Assembly: GCF_001752395.1 (NCBI RefSeq)
Contig: NZ_MKEK01000001.1
Span: forward strand, 1,487,259 to 1,551,258
Origin: Rheinheimera salexigens
GTDB lineage: Bacteria; Pseudomonadota; Gammaproteobacteria; Enterobacterales; Alteromonadaceae
Reading direction: 5' to 3'
DNA: 64,000 nucleotides
The notes under the pieces were generated by a model that was given only the letters and a program-made list of their open reading frames with translations, was not told where the DNA came from and searched no databases. Of this stretch, positions 1-7,781 are shown piece after piece (the stretch's first letter is position 1; the number at the start of each line of letters is the position of its first letter). Both the position numbers and the translations under genes were made by a program.

Positions 1-1158
1 GATAAAGACGGTTATCAGCAAAAATTTGCTAAATTAGCTGCAGATTATCATACCGATTTTGGCTTGTGGCAGTTACAAGGCGATATTAGCTCTGGGCGTT
101 ATCAATTTGATACAGCTTGGAGTGATGAAGATCAGTCTGATACCTTAAATCGTAGTTATCTTCTGGGTTGGCAGCATCAAGTCGGTCAGTGGCAGCATCA
201 ATTACAGCTAAGCCGTAGTTTGGATGCTGATACTACTTTTGGTCCAAATTCACGCTCACCATTTATTACCGAGCGCGATGAATTTAACTATCAAGCCTTA
301 ACGCCGTTAAGCGACGCTTTCACGGTATTAGCGGGCGTTAACTGGTATCAAGAACAAGTGGGTCAATCTGCCACACCTTATGAGCAAACCAGTCGGATTA
401 ATCGGGCGCTTTTTACCGGCATTAATTATCAGCAGCACGGCGTGCAATTAGAGGCTGCTGCTCGGCGCGATGTGTTTGATAAATATGGTGGTGAAAACAC
501 TTGGCAACTCGCCGCCGGATACCATTTTACTGAGCAGTGGTTAGTGCGAGCAAGCCGGGCTACTGCATTTAAAATACCGTCATTTAATGCCTTATATTAT
601 CCAGGTTTTGCCAATCCAGATTTAAAGCCTGAGCAATCTTTAGCGGATGAATTAGCCGTGCGTTATAACACTGCGCAGTTGCAGTTAGAATTAAACTGGT
701 TTAGCCGCGATATCACTAACCTTATTCAAGGTATCGAACAAGCTGAAAATGTCACACTAGCCAAAATTAGTGGCATAGAATTGAGTATCGCCAAGCAATG
801 GCAGCAGTTTAATAGCGAAATATCTTACGCTTGGTTAGATACTGAAAATAGTACTACAGGTAATAAATTAGAACGTCGGCCAGAAAACACTTTAAATTGG
901 CGCGGGAGTTATATGGCGACAAATTGGTCTGCTTTTGTGACTGCAGATTATCAAAGTTCAACCTATCAAGGCGCTTTTGCATCTGTCGCTAATGTACCCA
1001 GTTTTACCGTCTGGGGGCTTGGTGGTAGCTATCAGCTTAATACTAACTTAGTGTTGCGTAGCGCGGTGAATAACCTATTGGATAAGCAATACCAAACCAG
1101 TGCCGGTTATGCCACAGCTGGGGTTAATTTTACCCTAAGCCTTAGCTATTCACTTTGA
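1..1158 (+). CDS. TonB-dependent outer membrane receptor, BtuB-like (5' partial)
   Basis: The frame is open from base 1 to the TGA at 1156-1158, giving 385 residues of the C-terminal part of an outer membrane beta-barrel. The N-terminal plug and signal peptide lie outside the window. Alternating polar and hydrophobic strands run throughout, and the segment NNLLDKQYQTSAGY followed by TAGVNFTLSLSYSL resembles the last strands of the cobalamin receptor BtuB. Receptors of this family import a scarce ligand using energy from TonB-ExbBD. The final residue is Leu rather than the usual aromatic Phe or Trp. The substrate is inferred from this C-terminal similarity only, and any riboswitch upstream cannot be seen. 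Confidence 0.8.
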   Translation, partial: DKDGYQQKFAKLAADYHTDFGLWQLQGDISSGRYQFDTAWSDEDQSDTLNRSYLLGWQHQVGQWQHQLQLSRSLDADTTFGPNSRSPFITERDEFNYQALTPLSDAFTVLAGVNWYQEQVGQSATPYEQTSRINRALFTGINYQQHGVQLEAAARRDVFDKYGGENTWQLAAGYHFTEQWLVRASRATAFKIPSFNALYYPGFANPDLKPEQSLADELAVRYNTAQLQLELNWFSRDITNLIQGIEQAENVTLAKISGIELSIAKQWQQFNSEISYAWLDTENSTTGNKLERRPENTLNWRGSYMATNWSAFVTADYQSSTYQGAFASVANVPSFTVWGLGGSYQLNTNLVLRSAVNNLLDKQYQTSAGYATAGVNFTLSLSYSL

Positions 1159-1166
1159 GAGATAAT

Positions 1167-1194
1167 ATTAAGTGCTTAGTGTTGAGTGTTTAGT
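1167..1194 (+). repeat. heptamer tandem repeat, 4 units, after the btuB-like gene
   Basis: Four consecutive 7-bp units read ATTAAGT, GCTTAGT, GTTGAGT and GTTTAGT. They start 8 bases after the receptor stop codon. They match the GTTGAGT/TTTTAGT-type heptamers found beside the related 99-nt elements at 20.2-20.7 kb, in the same orientation relative to the element. This is the leading edge of the composite repeat. Confidence 0.75.
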
Positions 1195-1227
1195 TAATTG
1201 AAATAACTGACTAAGGTGAATTATTAA

Positions 1228-1326
1228 GGTTCGGTTTTACCCTAAACTGACCATTGCAGCCCTGGACGGGCGGAACTGAGCCCCCAGGGATGGGTTTACG
1301 GCGTGTTAGTGTGGGTAAACCGAACC
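1228..1326 (+). repeat. 99-nt structured repeat element, copy A
   Basis: Copy A of a five-copy family. It begins GGTTCGGTTTTACCC and ends GGGTAAACCGAACC, so the ends pair over about 14 bp with one bulged T. Inside, ACTGAC pairs with GTTAGT (one G.U), and GCCC/GGGC and CCCTGG/CCAGGG can form an inner stem. The core AGCCCCCAGGGATGGGTTTA is the same in all five copies. It lies between the 3' end of the receptor gene and the 3' end of msrA. It could be a MITE- or REP-like element or a transcribed structured RNA; the function is unknown. Confidence 0.85.
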
Positions 1327-1395
1327 GGATCTACACTTAAGTTTTAAATGTTGGCTTTTGAGTGTTTAATGAAAGCTGAAAAGATAAAGCATTGA

Positions 1396-1494
1396 GGAAC
1401 GGTTTTACTCTATACTAACCATTGCAGCCCTGGGCGGGCGTAAATGAGCCCCCAGGGATGGGTTTACGGCGTGTTAGTGTGGGTAAACCGTTCC
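1396..1494 (+). repeat. 99-nt structured repeat element, copy B
   Basis: Copy B, 168 bp downstream of copy A and in the same orientation. Its ends are GGAACGG and CCGTTCC, against GGTTCGG and CCGAACC in copy A, so both arms changed together and stay fully paired. It is followed by TATATACACTTAA, an extension also present after the other copies. The interior is nearly identical to copy A. Confidence 0.85.
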
Positions 1495-1536
1495 GTATAT
1501 ACACTTAAATTCGGCTTTGAAATAATAGTTAAAAAT

Positions 1537-2073
1537 TTAGCTTTTAAGTAATTCTGAATATTGTTGGCGAAACTTTGCCATTTTAGGCGCAATAATCACT
1601 TGGCAATAGCCTTGCTCTGGGTGTTGTTGAAAGTAATTTTGATGCTGTTTCTCAGCAGCGAAAAACTCGCTAGCTGGCGTTAAAGCCGTCACTATTGTTT
1701 TATTGAAAACCGCTTGTTCTGTTAAATTTTTAATTAGTTTTTCGGCTAGAGCTAATTGGCTAGGGCAATGATAAAAAATGACTGAGCGGTATTGAGTGCC
1801 TATATCATGACCTTGTCGATTGAGCTGGGTTGGATCATGCAAACTAAAAAACACTAGGCATAATTGTTCATAGCTAACAATACTCGGATCAAATACCACT
1901 TGCACCACTTCGGCATGACCACTTTGTCCAGAACACACAGCTTGATAATGAGCTAAATTAGCAGGGCCGCCCATATAGCCACTTAAGGCTTGCTTAACGC
2001 CATTCAGTTGGTTCATCGCAGCATCTAAACACCAAAAACAACCTGCACCAAAGGTGGCGGTTTGTAATGACAT
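1537..2073 (-). CDS. msrA: peptide-methionine (S)-S-oxide reductase MsrA
   Basis: This enzyme reduces methionine-S-sulfoxide in proteins and free methionine, repairing oxidative damage in the cytoplasm. The 178-residue protein carries the catalytic motif GCFWC near residues 11-15, and later segments such as GYMGG, GHAEVVQV and DPTQLNRQGHDIGTQYRS are characteristic of the family. The length is normal. It stands alone, convergent with the receptor gene across the repeat region, and is separated from the RND pump behind it by a terminator hairpin. Identification is firm. Confidence 0.96.
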   Translation of the reverse strand: MSLQTATFGAGCFWCLDAAMNQLNGVKQALSGYMGGPANLAHYQAVCSGQSGHAEVVQVVFDPSIVSYEQLCLVFFSLHDPTQLNRQGHDIGTQYRSVIFYHCPSQLALAEKLIKNLTEQAVFNKTIVTALTPASEFFAAEKQHQNYFQQHPEQGYCQVIIAPKMAKFRQQYSELLKS

Positions 2074-2144
2074 GACTTTCTCCAGAATTTAAACTTTTCA
2101 ACGGCTATTTTACTATAGCTCATTGCATTGTCGCAGAACTTAAC

Positions 2145-2177
2145 AAAAAGCGCCCTAATATAAATTAGGGCGCTTTT
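2145..2177 (-). terminator. intrinsic terminator of the RND efflux operon
   Basis: AAAAGCGCCCTAAT at 2146-2159 and ATTAGGGCGCTTTT at 2164-2177 form a perfect 14-bp stem with a 4-base loop. On the minus strand it is followed by a run of T, as expected for a terminator just past the pump gene, whose stop is at 2221. The hairpin also isolates msrA, which starts downstream at 2073. Confidence 0.85.
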
Positions 2178-2220
2178 ATCATGGAGCTAGTTAGTTAGGA
2201 ATCGCTACCAAAGAGATTTA

Positions 2221-5200
2221 TTATCTTTCGCTAACGACTTCATCTGCGGCATGTTCATCTTGATGCTGTTGCTCTAACTTTGCTAGCTCTTGCTCTAAGC
2301 GCTTAGGTGAGCCTGTATTACGGGCAAATGCCATATAAGTCACCGGTACTACATAGATAGTCATTAAAGTGGCTAACGTTACACCACAGAAAATAACCAT
2401 ACCTATAACCATTCGGCTTTCTGAGCCTGGGCCGCTGGCAACAATAAGCGGAATACTACTCATCGAGGTCGTAAAAGCTGTCATCACTATCGGTCGTAAG
2501 CGTTGGCTTGCTGCTTGTTTAATGGCTTGACTAAATTCAACACCAGCATCACGTAGTTGGTTAGCAAACTCAACAATTAAAATACCATTTTTTGCCACTA
2601 AACCAATCAGCATCACTAGGCCTATTTGACTGTATATATTCAGTGTCATGCCACTAAAATATAGGCCCGATAAGGCGCCGACTAAGCCCAGTGGTACGGT
2701 AATTAAGATCACCAATGGATGGATAAAGCTTTCAAACTGAGCTGCTAATACTAGGTAAGTAATAAGCAATGCCAGAATAAACACCATTAGCGTAGCATCA
2801 CCACTTTCTTGAAACAGCAATGACTCGCCTTTGTAGTCAATACCTACCGTATCGTGAATTTCTGTTTTAACAACATCTTCAAGATACTCAAGCGCTTCAC
2901 CTAGACTATAACCGGGGGCTAAACCACCACTTAAAGTAATCGCTCGCATACGGTTATAACGATTTAAGCTGGAAGATGTCGCTTCTTCTTTTAATGTCAC
3001 TAAGTTGTCTAGCGAGATTAGCTGCCCAGATACAGTTGATCTTAAATACACATTAGAAATACTGCCAGGAGCTGAGAAATCATCATCTTTACCTTCGATA
3101 ATAACGTCATACTCTTTACCGCGATCGAGGAAGGTGGTAACGCGACGCCCGCCTAACATGGCTTCTAAAGCGCGACCAATAGCACCAACCGAAATACCCA
3201 AGTCACCGGCACGTTCGGTATTAATTTCGACTAATACTTGTGGTACGGTTTCTTTATAATCGTGATCTAGCATTAAAATATTCGGGTTTTCGGCCGCTTT
3301 GTTAATAACTATATCTCGCCAACGGGCTAGTTCTTCATAGGTATTACCTTGCAACACTAAGCTAATAGGTCGACTGCCACCGCCGCCGCCACCTAAACCG
3401 CTGCGCATAAAGGTAAATGCACGAACATCGGGTAGCAGATTAATTTCTTGGCTAACTTCTGTCATCAGCTCTTGAGTTTTGCGCTTACCATTAGTCCAGT
3501 TTTCTGAACCAACGATGGCCACGCCACCGCTATTACCCCAGCCTGGCACGCGTAGCAATAAGCGATTAAACTCACCCTTTTCATAATAAGGCATTAAAAT
3601 ATCTTCAATTAAGCGCATATTACGGCTATTGCTGGTATAGCTTGCCCCTTCGGCAGGGCTCATCATCACAAAGAAGGTCCCGCGGTCTTCTGAGGGGGCT
3701 AATTCGCTAGGCAAAATTTTCACCAGTAAAAAGCTAGCAATAAAACATAACACTACCACTATCATCACTGGCCACTTAGTGGCGCAAACAACATCTAATT
3801 GGCGTTGATAAGCGGTTTCAAGCTTATTAAATCCCGCATGTAACCAAAGACCTAATTTGCTGTCGCGCTTTTTATGCGCCAATAACTTGCTGGATAACAT
3901 GGGCGTAAGGGTTAAAGCTGCAACACTAGAGAAAGCCACCGCTGCAGCGATAGCGAGGGCAAATTCGGTAAACAGTTTACCTAACTGACCTTGCATAAAG
4001 ATAAGGGGGACAAATACTGAAATCAGTACTAAGGTAGTGGCAATAACCGCAAAGCCAACTTCACGGGCACCGCGATAAGAGGCCAGTAATGGATGCTCAC
4101 CGCGCTCAATGCGACGGTAAATATTCTCGAGTACAACAATGGAGTCATCTACTACTAAACCGATAGCCAAAACCATGGCTAATAAAGTTAATAAGTTTAT
4201 TGAAAAATCCAGTGCATATAAAACGGTGACCGCGGATACTAGTGCGACAGGTACGGTAATCGCTGGGATAAAAGTGGCTCGAATATTACCTAAGAATAAG
4301 AAAATAACCAAAACCACTAACGCCATCGCAATAGCTAAAGTGTTATAAACCTCTTTAATTGACTCGGCTATAAATAGCGAAGAGTCATAACCAGGCTCTA
4401 TGGTGGTACCATCGGGTAAAGAAGCTTTAATTCGCTCCATTTCAGCCCGTGCATTCCTAACTACCTCTAGTGTATTGGCTTTAGATTGCTTAATAATGCC
4501 GATACCCAGTAAGTTTTTGCCATCGCCGCGAAACTCACTTTCTATATCTTTGGCTGTCAGTATGACTTCTGCTACTTCACCTAACCGGACTAGATAATTG
4601 TTGTCACCGCGCTTAATAACTAAACGGCGAAAGTCTTGTTGGGTTTTATAAGTACGAACCACCCGCACGGTAAAGTCGCGTTCAGTCGACTTTATATTAC
4701 CCGCAGGCAGTTCAACGTTTTCATTGCGTAGCACAGTCTCAATATCTTGTACTGTTACCCCGCGAGAGGCCATGGCGTCATGATCTAGCCAAACGCGCAT
4801 GGCATAATCACGGGCACCGCCTAATTGTAAACGTGCCACACCATCGACCACCGAAAAACGCTCAACAATATATCTATCGGCATAATCGGTAAGTTCAAGT
4901 GAGGTCATATTTTCACTGTTTAATACAAACCAAGCAATGGTGCTTTCATCATCACCGGCTTTATAAACTTCAGGTGGGTTTGCTTGATCCGGCAAGTTAT
5001 TTAAGGCTCGGGCTACGCGTTCTCGAACATCGTTAGCGGCAGCATCAATATCACGTTCAACATTAAATTCAATCGTGACGTTAGAGCGGCCATTACGGCT
5101 ACTTGAAGTAATGTTTTTTATGCCTTCAACGCCGCTGATCCGATCTTCAATCAATTGCGTAATTTTAGATTCAATAATTTCTGCCGATGCACCAGGGTAA

Positions 5201-5349
5201 TTTGTGCTAATACTGACAATAGGTGAATCAATATCAGGAAACTCACGCAGCGGTAACATGGTAAAGCAGACAATGCCAAATACAACTAACAATAAGTTGA
5301 CGACAGTGGCAAAAACCGGCCGCTTAACTGAGGTATCAGATAGCCACAT
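2221..5349 (-). CDS. RND (HAE-1 type) multidrug efflux inner membrane transporter
   Basis: A proton-driven inner membrane pump subunit of the AcrB/MdtC kind, normally extruding drugs or other amphiphiles through a tripartite complex. It has the family layout: TM1 after VKRPVFA, two large periplasmic loops, and 12 membrane segments. The paired Asp of TM4 (GLVVDDSIVVLENIYR, near residue 400) and the TM10 Lys (GLVAKNGILIVEFANQ) of the proton relay are present. I place the start at the ATG at 5349 (1042 aa), not the in-frame TTG at 5361. GGAG lies about seven bases before the ATG, and the ATG is one base past the adaptor stop, implying translational coupling. Substrate unknown. Confidence 0.93.
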   Translation of the reverse strand: MWLSDTSVKRPVFATVVNLLLVVFGIVCFTMLPLREFPDIDSPIVSISTNYPGASAEIIESKITQLIEDRISGVEGIKNITSSSRNGRSNVTIEFNVERDIDAAANDVRERVARALNNLPDQANPPEVYKAGDDESTIAWFVLNSENMTSLELTDYADRYIVERFSVVDGVARLQLGGARDYAMRVWLDHDAMASRGVTVQDIETVLRNENVELPAGNIKSTERDFTVRVVRTYKTQQDFRRLVIKRGDNNYLVRLGEVAEVILTAKDIESEFRGDGKNLLGIGIIKQSKANTLEVVRNARAEMERIKASLPDGTTIEPGYDSSLFIAESIKEVYNTLAIAMALVVLVIFLFLGNIRATFIPAITVPVALVSAVTVLYALDFSINLLTLLAMVLAIGLVVDDSIVVLENIYRRIERGEHPLLASYRGAREVGFAVIATTLVLISVFVPLIFMQGQLGKLFTEFALAIAAAVAFSSVAALTLTPMLSSKLLAHKKRDSKLGLWLHAGFNKLETAYQRQLDVVCATKWPVMIVVVLCFIASFLLVKILPSELAPSEDRGTFFVMMSPAEGASYTSNSRNMRLIEDILMPYYEKGEFNRLLLRVPGWGNSGGVAIVGSENWTNGKRKTQELMTEVSQEINLLPDVRAFTFMRSGLGGGGGGSRPISLVLQGNTYEELARWRDIVINKAAENPNILMLDHDYKETVPQVLVEINTERAGDLGISVGAIGRALEAMLGGRRVTTFLDRGKEYDVIIEGKDDDFSAPGSISNVYLRSTVSGQLISLDNLVTLKEEATSSSLNRYNRMRAITLSGGLAPGYSLGEALEYLEDVVKTEIHDTVGIDYKGESLLFQESGDATLMVFILALLITYLVLAAQFESFIHPLVILITVPLGLVGALSGLYFSGMTLNIYSQIGLVMLIGLVAKNGILIVEFANQLRDAGVEFSQAIKQAASQRLRPIVMTAFTTSMSSIPLIVASGPGSESRMVIGMVIFCGVTLATLMTIYVVPVTYMAFARNTGSPKRLEQELAKLEQQHQDEHAADEVVSER

Positions 5350-5350
5350 A

Positions 5351-6406
5351 TTATGCTCCAACCCGATTTATGATACTGCCTTCGCGGAGCTTTTGAATGC
5401 CTTCAACGACAATCTCATCGCCATTGTTTAAGCCGGAAATAACTTCAACCCAGCCAGGAATACGTTGACCAATTTTGACTTCCCGGCGCGACACTTTATT
5501 GTCAGCATTAACTAAATATACAAACTGCTTATCTTGCTGAGGCACTAAGGCCTTTTCAGAAATTTGCATCACTTCACGCTGATCAAGTACCAACTGGACA
5601 TTTAACAACATACCAGGACGTAAACGTAAATCACTATTATCAATTAAACCGTGCACGGTAACGGTACGGGTAACAGGATCTAAGCGGGTATCAATGGCAC
5701 TGACTTTACCGGTAAAAGCAATATCGCCATAAGCCGCATTTTTAATGTTAAACGGCATGTTTAATTTAATCGCCGCTAAATAATGCTCGGCGACACTAAA
5801 TTCGACTTTAAGCGTTTTTAAATCATCTAAAGTGGTAATAACAGAGCCACTATTTAAATAAGCGCCTTTGCTAACTTGGCGTAAACCTAAATAACCGTCA
5901 AAAGGCGCAGTGATGGTCATTTCGGCTAATTGCGCTTTAGCAATATCAAGTTGGGCGACACTGGTATTAACTCGGGTTTGTTGTTCATCAATTAAAGACT
6001 GAGCGGTGGCTTGGGTGCTGGCTAGATTTTTTAAACGGCCTAATTGACGTTTTTGATCAGACAAAATAGCTTCAAGCTCTGTCACACGAGCGCGCTCTTG
6101 AATATCATTTAAACGGGCTATCACCGCGCCTTTTTTTATCGCTTTACCTTCTTGTATATTGAGCTCAATAATAAAATCGCTGGTAGGCGAGGTCACTTTA
6201 ATCGATTGGTTAGCAATTCCAGTGCCTAATGTTGAAACGCTTTTTATCATTGCGCTGGTGCTAACCGAGGCAGTGGTTACAGCGACAGGAAAGTCTCCAC
6301 CTCGACGCTGATTATTTTGCGCAGAGGGATCCCAATATAAATAAGCAATAAACACTAATAGGCTAATTAATATCACCCAAATTAATCTAGAATGAACTCT
6401 TGTCAC
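5351..6406 (-). CDS. RND efflux periplasmic adaptor (membrane fusion protein)
   Basis: A 351-residue adaptor that would link the RND pump to an outer membrane channel across the periplasm. An N-terminal membrane anchor (LIWVILISLLVFIAYLYW) is followed by lipoyl/barrel-sandwich halves around a short coiled coil (about residues 100-150), then a beta-barrel part including RLDPVTRTVTVHG and LRPGMLLNV. There is no lipobox, so it is an anchored, not lipidated, adaptor. The start is GTG with GGAG five bases upstream. It is the first gene of a two-gene operon. No outer membrane factor gene lies nearby, so a channel encoded elsewhere is presumably shared. Confidence 0.92.
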   Translation of the reverse strand: MTRVHSRLIWVILISLLVFIAYLYWDPSAQNNQRRGGDFPVAVTTASVSTSAMIKSVSTLGTGIANQSIKVTSPTSDFIIELNIQEGKAIKKGAVIARLNDIQERARVTELEAILSDQKRQLGRLKNLASTQATAQSLIDEQQTRVNTSVAQLDIAKAQLAEMTITAPFDGYLGLRQVSKGAYLNSGSVITTLDDLKTLKVEFSVAEHYLAAIKLNMPFNIKNAAYGDIAFTGKVSAIDTRLDPVTRTVTVHGLIDNSDLRLRPGMLLNVQLVLDQREVMQISEKALVPQQDKQFVYLVNADNKVSRREVKIGQRIPGWVEVISGLNNGDEIVVEGIQKLREGSIINRVGA

Positions 6407-6614
6407 ATAAACTCCGCAAAATCGTTTTAATAGTTATAATTTATTATCGAGCTTATTGTATGGAAAAAACACAACAAGTAATTTCCTGTTATCGCACTCG
6501 TAACGGTATTGGTCGTATCGTAAGGGCAGATGTAAGTATTAACCTTATTATTTATGTGAAAAATGTAAAAATAAAAGCGTCATTAATAATTAAATTAAAT
6601 AAGTGGATATCTAA

Positions 6615-7277
6615 ATGCAGCAACAACTTATTGACAGTCCTGCAAGTCAAGGCGGCGCTAAACTACTCCTTATCAGCAGTGTTTGTTTAATTTTTATTAT
6701 CATCATTATACTATGGCAGCAACAGTTTGGTTTAATCGCCGCTCTAGCGATAATTATTGCAGGTATTGGTATTTTTGCCGGTTGGGCCAAATTAGCTGAG
6801 CCAGCTTACTTATTACAACTAGATGCTGAAGGTGTGCGTTACTTTCATCGCAAGGGCAGTTGGTTATTACCTTGGTCATGTTTTTTGTACAGTGGCGTGC
6901 CGGAATATAATAATAATGATTTAGCTTTTATTGGCTTTAAAGTCACTAATTACGACCAGTTTATGCAGCATTTACCGTTACGCTTAGCTGTGGCAATTAT
7001 TACCGAGCAAAGGCCTTTGTATCTTGACGCGGTACGAAAAGGTTGTGAGACTGGGCAGTGCGGTACTGAAGCCTTATCTGAAGTAGATAACTTTGTTACT
7101 GCTCAACAAGTGTATAAGGGCATTAAAGCTGCTTTTGGCTGGCGGATGCGACGCTTAGCAGACAGCACCGGTTATGAGTTGTTTGTGCCAATTAGTTTAG
7201 CCAAAGCAGATGTGCAGAGCTTATGTCGACAAATTAATGCAGCGAGATTGCAATATGTAGCAGGTACACCAACCTAG
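6615..7277 (+). CDS. DUF2982-type membrane protein
   Basis: A 220-residue protein with two hydrophobic segments near the N terminus (about residues 17-35 and 40-58), followed by a soluble domain of about 150 residues. It resembles the DUF2982 family of Alteromonadales and Vibrionales, whose function is unknown to me. It is transcribed away from the RND operon, from the 208-bp gap 6407-6614. The assignment rests on length, the two-helix start and the segment AEPAYLLQLDAEGVRYFHRK. It is not tied to any neighbour by function. Confidence 0.6.
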   Translation: MQQQLIDSPASQGGAKLLLISSVCLIFIIIIILWQQQFGLIAALAIIIAGIGIFAGWAKLAEPAYLLQLDAEGVRYFHRKGSWLLPWSCFLYSGVPEYNNNDLAFIGFKVTNYDQFMQHLPLRLAVAIITEQRPLYLDAVRKGCETGQCGTEALSEVDNFVTAQQVYKGIKAAFGWRMRRLADSTGYELFVPISLAKADVQSLCRQINAARLQYVAGTPT

Positions 7278-7336
7278 ACACTCAGGGGTGACTGTATCAT
7301 AATGTTGGCGATAATGAATTTTTAGCGAGAATACAG

Positions 7337-7672
7337 ATGAGCACTTATGAAAAGGCTTTTTTAACCAGTGGACGTAATACTTTAATACATAAAAATAAAA
7401 AACTAGATTTAATTGTTATTAATGAAGAAAGTGATCCGGTCGTTATTATTACTAGAAATGGTGTTAAGCAGTTTACTGATAAAGTGCCTGCCAACCGCGT
7501 CGAAGCAAAAGAACAGTATATGGAAGTTGTTGATATTTCTGGTGCAGAAGTATTTGGCGAGACTAAAATTTTATTATTTGTTCAAGCTATCAATAATAAA
7601 GAATATAAAATTGATTACAGTAAAGCGGGTACTGATTTATTTATCCGTATTCATCAAGATAGCTATATTTAG
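7337..7672 (+). CDS. hypothetical protein, 111 aa
   Basis: I do not recognise this small soluble protein. It is rich in short beta-prone stretches (LDLIVINEESDPVVIITRNG, KILLFVQAI), has no signal peptide, membrane segment or cysteine, and is mildly acidic. The reading frame fills the gap between the DUF2982 gene and the fapA-like gene and uses codons like its neighbours, so it is probably real. A different-frame ORF at 7413-7679 is judged a shadow. A weak hairpin at 7683-7704 follows it. Confidence 0.6.
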   Translation: MSTYEKAFLTSGRNTLIHKNKKLDLIVINEESDPVVIITRNGVKQFTDKVPANRVEAKEQYMEVVDISGAEVFGETKILLFVQAINNKEYKIDYSKAGTDLFIRIHQDSYI

Positions 7673-7682
7673 TCGCTAATTT

Positions 7683-7704
7683 AGCCCTGTTATTATTCAG
7701 GGCT
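7683..7704 (+). terminator. possible weak terminator hairpin
   Basis: AGCCCTG at 7683-7689 pairs with CAGGGCT at 7698-7704 across an 8-base loop, shortly after the stop at 7672. The following bases (TGCCTTCTTTG) are T-rich but not a clean U-run, so termination is only possible. Confidence 0.4.
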
Positions 7705-7781
7705 TGCCTTCTTTGATTTAATTTGCTTCATTAGGGCAGGCTGTCAGGCTGTCATGCTGTAATCTAAAGTAGTGGAATTAA

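Noticed and set aside
1228..1326. Integron attC site
   Set aside because: It has paired ends and a size of about 100 bp, but the core GTTRRRY and RYYYAAC sites are not at the ends, and no integrase is nearby.
5349..5361. TTG start of the RND pump at 5361
   Set aside because: It would overlap the adaptor stop by 11 bp and has no ribosome site, whereas the ATG at 5349 has GGAG at the right distance.
6400..6690. 96-aa ORF upstream of the DUF2982 gene
   Set aside because: It overlaps the start of the adaptor gene on the other strand and of the DUF2982 gene in another frame, with no ribosome site and a lysine/isoleucine-rich, low-complexity sequence.
7413..7679. 88-aa ORF overlapping the 111-aa gene
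   Set aside because: Its frame sits inside the better 111-aa ORF and its sequence is hydrophobic without any domain.
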